Below are positions 55,803 through 63,752 of a stretch of DNA of 64,000 bases, in pieces. How positions within the stretch are numbered: position 1 is the stretch's first letter; each line of letters starts with the position of its first letter. Both the position numbers and the translations under genes were made by a program. The notes below the pieces were generated by a model. The model was given only the letters and a program-made list of their open reading frames with translations, had not been told where the DNA came from and did no database searches. This DNA comes from Methylobacterium sp. Leaf99 (lineage in GTDB: Bacteria > Pseudomonadota > Alphaproteobacteria > Rhizobiales > Beijerinckiaceae): positions 1,342,228-1,406,227 of the forward strand of contig NZ_LMMU01000001.1 of NCBI RefSeq assembly GCF_001422375.1. The letters run 5' to 3'.

Positions 55803-56345
55803 TCAGCGCGGCGCCAGGATCATGATCATCTGGCGGCCCTCGAGCATCGGCTCGCTCTCCACCTTGGCGATCTCCTGGGTCTCGTTCTTCACCCGCTCGA
55901 GCAGGCGCAGGCCGATATCCTGGTGGGCCATCTCACGACCGCGGAAGCGCAGGGTCACCTTGACCTTGTCGCCCTCCTCGAAGAACCGCACCACGGCCTT
56001 CATCTTGGTGTCGTAGTCGTGCTTGTCGATGCCGGGCCGCAGCTTGATCTCCTTGACCTCGACCGTCTTCTGCTTCTTGCGGGCCTCGTTCTGCTTCTTC
56101 TGCTCGTTGAAGCGGAAGCGGCCGTAATCGAGGAGCTTGCAGACGGGAGGGACGGAGTTGGGCGCGATCTCGACGAGGTCGAGGCCGGCTTCCTCGGCCA
56201 ACGCGAGGGCGTCGAAGAAGGCGACCACACCCCGGTTCTGACCGGTGTCGTCGATGAGCTGCACTTCGCGAACGCCACGGATGTCCCGGTTGGCGCGCGG
56301 CCCGTCCTTCTGCGGGGCCGGCATAGCTCTCATAGGTCTACGAAT
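55803..56345 (-). CDS. infC: translation initiation factor IF-3 (ATT start)
   Basis: A 180-residue IF-3 with both domains: [20 protein letters not shown] and [20 protein letters not shown] in the first half, [20 protein letters not shown] and [19 protein letters not shown] in the second. The start is chosen as ATT at 56345: it gives I-R-R-P-M-R-A-M, the rhizobial-type IF-3 amino terminus, and AGGAG stands nine bases upstream. The ATGs at 56333 and 56324 lack a ribosome site. Non-AUG starts let IF-3 repress its own translation. A strong terminator follows. Confidence 0.93.
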   Translation of the reverse strand: MRRPMRAMPAPQKDGPRANRDIRGVREVQLIDDTGQNRGVVAFFDALALAEEAGLDLVEIAPNSVPPVCKLLDYGRFRFNEQKKQNEARKKQKTVEVKEIKLRPGIDKHDYDTKMKAVVRFFEEGDKVKVTLRFRGREMAHQDIGLRLLERVKNETQEIAKVESEPMLEGRQMIMILAPR

Positions 56346-56475
56346 GGCTTCAATCTCCTGATGAAACGACGAAACGGCAGCCTGCGAACCCACACCCCTC
56401 GGGGTCGATCCTGGCCACCAATCGCTCCGGAATCCGGCCCGATACCTTGGCTGAACTTTCGTTCAAGTCAACACA

Positions 56476-56508
56476 CGCGGGCGGGTTTGGTTCACGCCGC
56501 CCGCGTTT
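56476..56508. terminator. hairpin terminator candidate after the glycosyltransferase
   Basis: CGCGGGCGG (56476-56484) pairs with CCGCCCGCG (56497-56505). T-rich sequence follows on either side only weakly (TTT on plus, TGTGTT on minus). It would separate the minus-strand glycosyltransferase from infC. Confidence 0.6.
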
Positions 56509-56527
56509 CGGAACAGGTCCGGGGCCG

Positions 56528-57751
56528 TCACCGGCGCCCGGCCAGGAGGTCGGCGTACACGTCGAGGGTGTCGCCGACCATGCCCTCCAGGGAAAAGTGC
56601 GCCTCCACATGCGCCCGGCCGCGCCGGGTCATGGCGTCCCGTGCGGAGGCGCCGAGCGACAGCGCGTCCGTCAGGGAATCCGCCAGGGCGGCGGCGTTGC
56701 CCGGGGCCACGCGCCAGCCCGTGCGCTGGCCCGCCGGCACCTCCGGCGGGGCCAGGACGGTCTCGGGCACGGCGCCGAGGTCAGAGACCACCACGGGGGT
56801 GCCCAAAGCCTGCGCCTCCACCGCCGAGCGGCCGAAGGCTTCCGGCTCGACGGAGGGCACCGCGACCACGGAGGCGGCGCGGAAGGCCGCCGGCATGTCG
56901 GTACAGTGCCCGACCCGGTGGACGATGCCCTGCAGGCCGCGCGCGGCGATGAGGGCGTCGAGTTCGCGTTCGTAGGCGACGCGCCCCTGCGGATCGCCGG
57001 CGAGCACGATGGCGACGCCCGAGACGCCCCGGTCGCGCATGAGGGCGGCCGCCTCGATGAGCACCCGCTGGCCCTTCCACGCGGTGAGGCGGGCGGCCAG
57101 GAGCACCACCCGCTCGTGCGGGGTCACCCCCCAGGCCCGGCGCAGGGCCTCGACCCGGGCCGGCGCCACGGCGCCGGGCGTGAACAAGGCGAGGTCCGTG
57201 CCCCGGTGGATCACCCGGACGCGGTCGCCCGCCTGCTCGGGATGGAGCGCACGGATCAGGTCGGCGGTGTAGTGCGAGTTGGCGATGACCACGTCGCCGC
57301 GCGCCATGACCGAATTGTACAGCACCTTCACGCCGGTGCGGCCGGAATAGCTGCCGTGATAGGTGGTGACGAAGGGGAGTTTCAGGCGACGCGCGGCCCC
57401 CAGGGCCACCCAGGCCGGGGCGCGCGAGCGGGCGTGGATGATCTGCACCCCCTCGCGCCGGCACAGGCGCGCCAGGTGCCCGATGTTGAGGGCCATGGCG
57501 ACGGGGTTCTTCGAGGCGGCCGGGAACGGCAGCCAGATGCCGCCCTTGGCCTGCAGCTCGCCCACCAGTCGCCCGCCCTCCGTGGCGACGAGGGCCCGCG
57601 CGCCCGCCGCCGCGAGGGCCGCGGCCACATCCACGGTGGTGCGCTCGGCCCCACCCGCGTCGAGGGCCGGGATCACCTGCAGGATGGTCCGGCCCGCGAG
57701 CGGAGCGCCCTCCCCCGGGAACGTTCCGCCGCCGCGATGCTCGCCGGTCAC
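56528..57751 (-). CDS. GT4-family glycosyltransferase
   Basis: A 407-residue GT-B enzyme. It starts with ILQVIPALDAGGAERTTVD, has HARSRAPAWVALGAARR, VIHRGTDLALFTPG, LLAARLTAWKGQRVLIEAA (donor domain) and EPEAFGRSAVEAQALGTPVV (catalytic E-x7-E). Likely in lipopolysaccharide or exopolysaccharide assembly; the acceptor is unknown. GTG at 57751 has GGAG seven bases upstream, and upstream residues in the longer frame are not family-like. It sits apart from infC behind a hairpin. Confidence 0.87.
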   Translation of the reverse strand: MTGEHRGGGTFPGEGAPLAGRTILQVIPALDAGGAERTTVDVAAALAAAGARALVATEGGRLVGELQAKGGIWLPFPAASKNPVAMALNIGHLARLCRREGVQIIHARSRAPAWVALGAARRLKLPFVTTYHGSYSGRTGVKVLYNSVMARGDVVIANSHYTADLIRALHPEQAGDRVRVIHRGTDLALFTPGAVAPARVEALRRAWGVTPHERVVLLAARLTAWKGQRVLIEAAALMRDRGVSGVAIVLAGDPQGRVAYERELDALIAARGLQGIVHRVGHCTDMPAAFRAASVVAVPSVEPEAFGRSAVEAQALGTPVVVSDLGAVPETVLAPPEVPAGQRTGWRVAPGNAAALADSLTDALSLGASARDAMTRRGRAHVEAHFSLEGMVGDTLDVYADLLAGRR

Positions 57752-57929
57752 GACGCGGCTCCGCGATCCGGTCCCGCGAGGGGGCCTGAGGGTTCGGAGC
57801 GGGGTCGGGAGCGTCCGTCGGGCGTCTCGGTCATGGAATGCAGCATGGGCGGGGTGCTTTACGGCCCGGTAAACGAAAGGCAAATGCGACGGACGCAATG
57901 CGATGGTTCGTAACTCCGGGGATAAACCG

Positions 57930-58715
57930 ATGCCGATGCCGCTCGACGAGGCTCCGACCTTCCTCGAAGTGGGAAGCGGAGACGCGAGACGGCGTCTCGC
58001 CGTGCTCCACCGCGCCGGCGAGGGACCGCCCGTGGTCTGGCTCGGAGGCTTCCGCTCGGACATGCGCGCCACCAAGGCCGAGGCCCTGGACGGCTGGGCC
58101 CGCGAGACCGGTCGCGCCCTGGTGCGGTTCGACTATACGGGCCACGGGGAATCGGGCGGCGATTTCGCCCGATCCACCATTTCCACCTGGTTGGAAGACG
58201 CATGCGCCGTGATCGCGGCGTTCGCCCCGGAGGGCCCCCTCCTCGTCGGATCGTCCATGGGCGGATGGATCGCCTGCCTCGCCGCACGCGCGCGGGCCGC
58301 GCGGGGCGAGGACGCCCCGTCGGGCCTCGTGCTCATCGCCCCGGCCCTCGATTTCACCGAGGATCTGATGTGGGCCCGGTTCACGCCGGAAATTCGGGCC
58401 ACCATCGAGCGGGAGGGAGTCTGGGCGCGCCCGAGCGAGTACGACCCCGTGCCGGTGCCGATCACCCGCGCCCTCATCGAGGACGGGCGCCGGCACGGCA
58501 TGCTGGATCGGGCGTTCGATCCGGGCTGCCCCGTCCACATCCTCCAGGGCATAGACGACCCGGACGTGCCGTGGTCCCACGCCCTGCGGATCGTCGAACG
58601 GCTGCCGAAGGCCGGCACGGTGCTGACCCTCGTTGCCGACGGCGACCACCGCCTGTCGCGGCCGCAGGATCTCGCGCGGCTGCTGGCGGCGGTGACCGGG
58701 ATCAGTGCAGGCTGA
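57930..58715 (+). CDS. alpha/beta hydrolase
   Basis: About 261 residues with the alpha/beta hydrolase fold. It has VRFDYTGHGESGGDF, the nucleophile elbow VGSSMGGW, the acid in QGIDDPDVPW and the His in DGDHRLSRP. It resembles ABHD10-like thioesterases/esterases of Alphaproteobacteria; the substrate is unknown. ATG at 57930 follows GGGGA; ATG at 57903 and 57936 are alternatives. The last 14 bases overlap the convergent DUF1150 gene. Confidence 0.85.
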   Translation: MPMPLDEAPTFLEVGSGDARRRLAVLHRAGEGPPVVWLGGFRSDMRATKAEALDGWARETGRALVRFDYTGHGESGGDFARSTISTWLEDACAVIAAFAPEGPLLVGSSMGGWIACLAARARAARGEDAPSGLVLIAPALDFTEDLMWARFTPEIRATIEREGVWARPSEYDPVPVPITRALIEDGRRHGMLDRAFDPGCPVHILQGIDDPDVPWSHALRIVERLPKAGTVLTLVADGDHRLSRPQDLARLLAAVTGISAG

Positions 58716-58986
58716 CCGTGTGGAGATCGTTGGCCATGGCGTTGGCCACCACGGCGTCGCGGGAATCGGCGAGGAGGATCGGCGCGCCGCTGGCCGAGAG
58801 CAGGGCGAACAGGTCGAGGCCGGGCGTCAGTTCCGGGGCCTGCGGGAACAGGCGGGTGACCTCGTCGGAGCTCATGGCGCGGACATAGGCGATGTGGCCT
58901 TCGCCGAGGGCGGCGAGGTCGGCGGCGTTAAACTCGGCCGGATCGAGATCGGCGCCGGTGATGGGGTTCTGGCTGAATGCGGTCAT
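58702..58986 (-). CDS. DUF1150 family protein
   Basis: A 94-residue protein of the DUF1150 pattern: AALGEGHIAYVRAMSSDEV and a terminal LLADSRDAVVANAMANDL. It is conserved directly downstream of small heat-shock genes in Rhizobiales, as here (69 bases after hsp20). Function unknown, plausibly linked to stress. It overlaps the convergent hydrolase stop. Confidence 0.85.
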   Translation of the reverse strand: MTAFSQNPITGADLDPAEFNAADLAALGEGHIAYVRAMSSDEVTRLFPQAPELTPGLDLFALLSASGAPILLADSRDAVVANAMANDLHTVSLH

Positions 58987-59055
58987 GGTCGGCTCTCCTT
59001 CTGGCAGAGCGTGGTCGGGACTGTCCCGACCCGGGTGAAGCTGCGGACGTCGCCG

Positions 59056-59493
59056 TCAGACGTCGTCGCGGGATGCGATGGCGATCTTGCGCACGACCCG
59101 TTCGGGCTCGGGCCGGGTCAGATCGATGGAGAGCAGGCCGTTGGAGAGGTCCGCGCCCATCACCTCCATGCCGTCCGCAAGGAGAAAGGCCCGCTGGAAC
59201 TGGCGTGCCGCGATGCCGCGGTGGAGGAACTGGCGCGTTTTCTCGTCCACCTGCCGGCCGCGCACGACGAGCTGGTTCTCCTCCAGCATCACGTCGAGCT
59301 GGTCGCGGGTGAAGCCCGCCACCGCCAGGGTGATGCGCAGGCGCTCGGGCTCCTGCTCGCTGCGGGCGACCCGCTCGATGTTGTAGGGCGGATACCCGTC
59401 GCTGGCTGCCTTCGAGACGCGGTCGAGGGCCTGTTCGATCTCGTCGAAGCCGAGCAGGAACGGATGTCCGAACGGAGAGGGCCGTGTGGTCAC
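59056..59493 (-). CDS. Hsp20-family small heat-shock protein
   Basis: A 145-residue ATP-independent holdase. It has the alpha-crystallin domain with LRITLAVAGFTRDQLDVMLE, ENQLVVRGRQ, FLHRGIAARQFQRAFLL and GLLSIDLTRPEPE. The amino-terminal PFLLGFDEIEQALDRV is typical of IbpA/HspH-like proteins. GTG at 59493 with AAGGA upstream is preferred to the frame reaching 59595. No clear ROSE-type RNA thermometer hairpin was identified in the short leader. Confidence 0.9.
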   Translation of the reverse strand: MTTRPSPFGHPFLLGFDEIEQALDRVSKAASDGYPPYNIERVARSEQEPERLRITLAVAGFTRDQLDVMLEENQLVVRGRQVDEKTRQFLHRGIAARQFQRAFLLADGMEVMGADLSNGLLSIDLTRPEPERVVRKIAIASRDDV

Positions 59494-60096
59494 GGATGGA
59501 GGTCCTTGGAATCGAAGCCCCGGGGACGGTGGAGAGGCACTTCGGTGTGGTCGGAGAGCCCGCCCGAGGCAGCGCTCCCGCCGACGGTCGCCCATCGGTG
59601 CCGACGGTCGCCCGCCGGTTCAACGGATATGGAGCCCGGGGCGAGCCCCATCAAGGGCTTGCCGATCAAGGGGGTTTTGGCCCCGTCCGCCCCCCGGTTC
59701 CACCGCGCCGAACCGCGTGTGTCCCCACCTTCATCGGGAGATGGACGCGGCCCCCCTGGCGTTCACGACACCAGGCAATTTCGGAAAATTAGATCGGGAT
59801 AAATCGGCAAAGCCGGAAGCGCGGCCATGTAATCTTCCAGAGTAACAGTTTGGAATTACTCTGATATTCAGCCCCGCGCTTGATCTGCGGCGGCGAACTC
59901 GGATATTGCGACCGCAACTGCTGAGCGGATCACGCGGGCTTACCGGCCGGCGCCGTACCGGTTCGCGTATCCCCCGGGACGGCGTGAGCCCATGGGTCTC
60001 GACGACCGGGTGCGCCGACCCGCTCGCCCGGACCACACGTCCGCAAGGACCGGCCCGACGCGGCGCTGCCGCCATCGTTGAGGAAACGGAATCGTC
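59494..60096. other. intergenic region before the exbBD-tonB cluster
   Basis: About 600 bases with no recognisable gene. CCGACGGTCGCCC occurs twice 20 bases apart (59581-59593, 59601-59613). The part 59790-59920 is clearly AT-richer and contains a perfect inverted repeat (given separately), so it probably holds the promoter region of the cluster. Confidence 0.55.
59839..59862. promoter_or_regulatory. inverted repeat upstream of the exbBD-tonB cluster
   Basis: AGAGTAA (59839-59845) and TTACTCT (59856-59862), perfect 7-bp arms around a 10-base spacer, in an AT-rich patch. It does not match the Irr or RirA consensus that I know, so the regulator is unassigned. Confidence 0.4.
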
Positions 60097-60606
60097 ATGG
60101 ATGGAGTGCGCGGCGTGGTCAGGGAACGGCTTCAGGGACGGATGCGGGCGGCCATGACGGTGTCCATGGGCGCCGCGGTCGTGCTGGCGGCCATCGCGGG
60201 CTCGGCGATGGCGCAGGACGGCAAGGCTTCAGACACCAAGGCATCGGACACCAAGGGCGCTCCCCTCAAGCTCGAACTCAATCGCCTGGAACCCGCCGGC
60301 GAATCCTGCCGGACCTATCTGCTCGTCGACAACAGTCGCGGCCCGGCCCTGAAATCCCTCAAGGTCGACCTGTTCGCCTTCGACACGGACGGCGTCGCCC
60401 AGAAGCGCCTCGCCGTCGAGCTCGGCCCCGTGCAGGATCGCAAGACCACGGTCCGCCTGTTCGACTTTCCGGCCCTCGCCTGCGCGAAGATCGGCCGGGT
60501 GCTCCTCAACGACGTCCTCGCCTGCGAGGGCGGGGAGGCGAGCCGCGAGGCCTGCCTCGAGCGCATCGAGACCGAGAGCAAGGCTTCCGCTCCCTTCGTC
60601 CGCTGA
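60097..60606 (+). CDS. exported protein of unknown function, first gene of the exb cluster
   Basis: 169 residues with a signal peptide ending GSAMAQD, then a direct repeat KASDT-KASDT, and a mature domain with RLEPAGESCRTYLLVDN, LKVDLFAFDTDGVAQKRLAV and FPALACAKIGRVLLND. There are four cysteines in the mature part. I do not recognise a named family. ATG at 60097 follows GAGGAAACG. It is 33 bases before exbB, so it probably acts with or is co-regulated with the TonB system. Confidence 0.75.
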   Translation: MDGVRGVVRERLQGRMRAAMTVSMGAAVVLAAIAGSAMAQDGKASDTKASDTKGAPLKLELNRLEPAGESCRTYLLVDNSRGPALKSLKVDLFAFDTDGVAQKRLAVELGPVQDRKTTVRLFDFPALACAKIGRVLLNDVLACEGGEASREACLERIETESKASAPFVR

Positions 60607-60639
60607 TCCGTATCGTCACCGAACCCGAGAGACACCATC

Positions 60640-61335
60640 ATGGATCCGACCGCCGCGCCCGCAGGCGTCTCCCACGACATGTCGTTCCTCGGCCTGTTCC
60701 TCCAGGCCGATCCCATCGTGAAGTCGGTGATGATCCTGCTCGTGGTCGCCTCCATCGCCTGCTGGACGGTGGTGTTCGAGAAGATCATCCGCATCGCCGC
60801 CGCCAAGCGTCAGGCGAAGGCCTTCGACACCCTGGTGCGCTCCGGCGGGTCCCTCGAATCGTCCGGCAAGGGCATGGACGCGCAGATCACGGCGGCCGCC
60901 ATCGAAGCGTGGCGCGATCAGGACAGCACCGAGACCCGGGCCGAGCGCCGTGACCGCATCGAGCGCGCCATGCGGGCCGCCCTCACCACGCGCCTGAAAT
61001 CCATGCAGACCGGCCTGCCGCTCCTGGCCACCTCGGGCTCCACCGCCCCCTTCATCGGGCTGTTCGGCACGGTCTGGGGCATCATGAATTCGTTCTCGTC
61101 CATCGCGAAAAGCCAGGATACGTCGCTCGCCGTCGTGGCTCCGGGCATCGCCGAGGCCCTGTTCGCCACGGCCATCGGCCTCGTGGTCGCGATCCCCGCC
61201 GTGATGGCCTACAACAAGCTCATCAACGACATCGGCCGGGTGCAGGCGAGCTTCGTCACCTCCATCGGCACCCTCGGCAACCGTCTGGCCCGCGACCGCG
61301 CGGTTCACGGCCGGGCCGCCGCCGCCGCCGAGTAG
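60640..61335 (+). CDS. exbB: ExbB/TolQ/MotA-family proton channel protein
   Basis: A 231-residue inner-membrane protein with three helices. It has the first helix SVMILLVVASIACWTVVFEK and, in the second half, TAPFIGLFGTVWGIMNSF and GIAEALFATAIGLVVAIPAV, the conserved channel motifs. With ExbD it forms the proton-driven motor for TonB. It could be TolQ, but the absence of tolB/pal and the presence of tonB favour ExbB. Confidence 0.9.
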   Translation: MDPTAAPAGVSHDMSFLGLFLQADPIVKSVMILLVVASIACWTVVFEKIIRIAAAKRQAKAFDTLVRSGGSLESSGKGMDAQITAAAIEAWRDQDSTETRAERRDRIERAMRAALTTRLKSMQTGLPLLATSGSTAPFIGLFGTVWGIMNSFSSIAKSQDTSLAVVAPGIAEALFATAIGLVVAIPAVMAYNKLINDIGRVQASFVTSIGTLGNRLARDRAVHGRAAAAAE

Positions 61336-61351
61336 AGTCCCCCACGGCCGG

Positions 61352-61370
61352 CTCGCCCCACGCGGGCGAG
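61352..61370 (+). other. hairpin between exbB and exbD
   Basis: CTCGCCC (61352-61358) and GGGCGAG (61364-61370) around the loop CACGC, followed by GCGGGCTTTG, in the 158-base exbB-exbD spacer. It could be a weak terminator or a processing site setting ExbB above ExbD. Confidence 0.5.
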
Positions 61371-61493
61371 GCGGGCTTTGGAACGCCGGAAGACCGGCCG
61401 GCAGCGCCGGGCGGTTCCGGACCAATTTTCCTTGTTTCGCGGGACGCGGCGCCGGTCATGCGCCGGCCCGCCCGAAGCCCCGGAGGGCGACGC

Positions 61494-61985
61494 ATGGCTA
61501 TGGGATCGATCCGCACCGGTGGCGGCGACGACGAGGACGGCCTCGACGGCGCGCCGATGTCGGAGATGAACGTGACCCCCCTGGTCGACGTGATGCTGGT
61601 GCTGCTGATCATCTTCATGGTCGCCGCCCCGCTGATGACCACGGGCGTGCCGGTGCAGCTCCCCAAGACCACGGCCCAGAAGGTCGCCCAGGCCAAGAAG
61701 CCCCTGGAGATCTCCATCGACAAGGACGGCAAGCCCTACCTCGCCAAGGAGGAGCTGACGCCCGAGGCGATCATGCCGCGCCTGCGGGCGCTCGCCGCCG
61801 AGGACCCGACCCAGGTGATGCTGGTGCGCGGCGACCGCGACGTGCCCTACGGCAAGATCATGGAGGTGATGGGCCTCGTCGGGCAGGCGGGCTTCACCAA
61901 GGTCTCGCTCATCGCCCAGTCGCCCAGCGGCGCCCCGGCCGCGGCGCCTGCCGCCGCGGCCCCCGCGTCCGGTACGGCCCAATAG
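61494..61985 (+). CDS. exbD: ExbD/TolR-family biopolymer transport protein
   Basis: A 163-residue protein with one amino-terminal helix: EMNVTPLVDVMLVLLIIFMV contains the proton-carrying Asp. The periplasmic domain includes KPLEISIDKDGKPYLAKEEL and VMLVRGDRDVPYGKIMEVM. It ends in an Ala/Pro-rich tail. ATG at 61494 has GGAGGG upstream. tonB follows after four bases. Confidence 0.91.
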   Translation: MAMGSIRTGGGDDEDGLDGAPMSEMNVTPLVDVMLVLLIIFMVAAPLMTTGVPVQLPKTTAQKVAQAKKPLEISIDKDGKPYLAKEELTPEAIMPRLRALAAEDPTQVMLVRGDRDVPYGKIMEVMGLVGQAGFTKVSLIAQSPSGAPAAAPAAAAPASGTAQ

Positions 61986-61989
61986 TCCC

Positions 61990-63078
61990 ATGAGCGCCAG
62001 TCCTGTAAGCGTCCCTGCATCGACCGGTGATCCGGATCGGCGCGGCCCCTCCGGGCTTGCCGCCGCCTTCCTCGTCGCCCTCGGCCTGCACGCGGCCGGG
62101 CTCATCGCCCTCACGCTGTTCCAGCCGGAGCCCAAGGCGCCCCCGGGCGAGAACATCGTCACCGTCGACCTCGCGCCACAGATGACGGAGGCCGAGACCC
62201 AGGCGCCGGCCGAGCAGGCCGCGTCGATGTCGGCGCCGCCCGAGGCCAATCCGGTCCAGACGCCCGAGACGGTGCAGCAGGAAAAACCCATCGAGACCAC
62301 GGAGGTGACGCCGCCCGAGGCGACGGCGCCGCCACCGCCGGACACGGCGATGATCGCCCCCGAGGCGACGACCACGGCCGAGCCGCCGGAGGCTCCGCCG
62401 ACGCCCCCCGTCGAGGTGGCGAACGAACCGCCGCCCGAGGATCAGGTCATCACCTCGACGGCCGAGACCGCGCCGGCCCTGGCGCCGCCCCCGCCCGTTG
62501 CGGCGCAGGAGCTGCCCAAGCCCGTCGAGGTGGTCAAGCCGAAGCCCGATCAGGCCAAGATTCTCGAGGCGCGGCGCGAAGCCAAGCGCAAGGCCGACCG
62601 CGAGGCGCGGCTGAAGGCGGAGCAGGAGGAGCGCCGCGAGGCGCTTCAGGAAGCCCGGGCCGAGGCCCGTGCCAAGGCGGCCCGCGAAACCGCGCGCCGC
62701 GCCGCCGCGGCGGCGAGCGAAGGCAGCGCCCGGCAGAACTCGGCCTCGGCCTCGCGCCAGAGCAGCGCGGGTGCCGCCGCCGGCGGCAACGATGCCAACG
62801 CGCTCCGCGCCTGGCAGGGCGCGCTCAGCTCGGCGATCCGTGGCCGCATGAACGCCGGCGCGGCGGCGGGCACCAGCGGCGGCGTCGCCGTCGTTCGGTT
62901 CACCGTGTCGCGGTCCGGTCAGGTGCTGAGCTCGGGCCTCTCCAGCAGCAGCGGCGTCGGCGCCATCGACAGCGCCGCCCTCGCCACCGTGCGGGGCTCC
63001 CTCCCGGCCGCACCTGCGGGCGTCACCATCAGCAGCCTCGCCGTCACCGTCCCCCTGCGCTTCAGCCCCGGCCGCTGA
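61990..63078 (+). CDS. tonB: energy transducer TonB (with TolA-like charged helix)
   Basis: 362 residues. One inner-membrane helix (AAAFLVALGLHAAGLIALTL, about residues 25-44) is followed by a Pro/Glu/Thr-rich stretch, then a long Ala/Arg/Glu/Lys helix (about residues 185-240, AKRKADREARLKAEQEERRE) like TolA domain II, a Ser/Ala linker, and a TonB carboxy-terminal domain with GGVAVVRFTVSRSGQVL and VTVPLRFSPG. It transmits the proton-motive force to outer-membrane receptors. No receptor gene is in the window. Confidence 0.87.
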   Translation: MSASPVSVPASTGDPDRRGPSGLAAAFLVALGLHAAGLIALTLFQPEPKAPPGENIVTVDLAPQMTEAETQAPAEQAASMSAPPEANPVQTPETVQQEKPIETTEVTPPEATAPPPPDTAMIAPEATTTAEPPEAPPTPPVEVANEPPPEDQVITSTAETAPALAPPPPVAAQELPKPVEVVKPKPDQAKILEARREAKRKADREARLKAEQEERREALQEARAEARAKAARETARRAAAAASEGSARQNSASASRQSSAGAAAGGNDANALRAWQGALSSAIRGRMNAGAAAGTSGGVAVVRFTVSRSGQVLSSGLSSSSGVGAIDSAALATVRGSLPAAPAGVTISSLAVTVPLRFSPGR

Positions 63079-63093
63079 GGCGAACGCCGCCCG

Positions 63094-63630
63094 ATGACGG
63101 TCTGGTTCACCAGCGACACCCACTTCACCGATCCGCGCGTGCTGCGGATCGACCGGCGCCCCTATCCCGATCTGCCCGCCCACGACGCGGCGCTCATCGC
63201 CAACTGGAATGCCGTCGTCCTGCCCGGCGACACGGTCTGGCATCTCGGCGACGTCGCCTTGAAACCCACGGCGGCCCGGATCGCCGAGATCCTCGGGTCG
63301 CTCAATGGCACCAAGCACCTCATCGTCGGCAACAACGACGGTCCGGAGACGTGCGCGGCCCCGGGCTGGGCCAGCGTCGGACACTACGCCGAGATCGCCG
63401 TCGACGGCCGCCCCCTCGTATTGTGCCACTACGCCTTCCGCACCTGGAACGGGATGGGCCGGGGCGCCCTCGACCTGCACGGCTATTCGCACGCCAAGCT
63501 GACCCCCATCCCGAAGCAATACGATGTCGGTGTCGATGCGCAGGGCTTCACGCCCGTGGATCTGCCGAGGATCCTCGCCTCCCGCCGCGCCCGGAAAGTG
63601 GGCAACCGAAAAGCGGAACCTTCGCCGTAG
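63094..63630 (+). CDS. metallophosphoesterase (calcineurin-like)
   Basis: A 178-residue single-domain calcineurin-like phosphoesterase. The metal motifs read SDTHFTD, HLGDVAL, VGNNDGPE, CHYAFRTW and LHGYSH. The third has Asn where the common GNHD has His. Substrate unknown; relatives of this size act on small phosphodiesters or nucleotides. It starts 15 bases after tonB, so it may be the last gene of that operon. Confidence 0.85.
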   Translation: MTVWFTSDTHFTDPRVLRIDRRPYPDLPAHDAALIANWNAVVLPGDTVWHLGDVALKPTAARIAEILGSLNGTKHLIVGNNDGPETCAAPGWASVGHYAEIAVDGRPLVLCHYAFRTWNGMGRGALDLHGYSHAKLTPIPKQYDVGVDAQGFTPVDLPRILASRRARKVGNRKAEPSP

Positions 63631-63752
63631 GTCGAGGGTTTTTGGGGCATGAACGCAGGATGACTGGCCGACCCCCTCCGGAACCTCGGAATGGTCCGAT
63701 CGTCATCTTGCACACACCCCGTTCCTCGAGACGTCAGCCGCCGAGGTATCCC

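Noticed and set aside
60640-63078. tolQ-tolR-tolA assignment
   Set aside because: tolB and pal do not follow, and the last protein ends in a TonB-type domain; ExbB-ExbD-TonB is preferred, though the charged helix is TolA-like.
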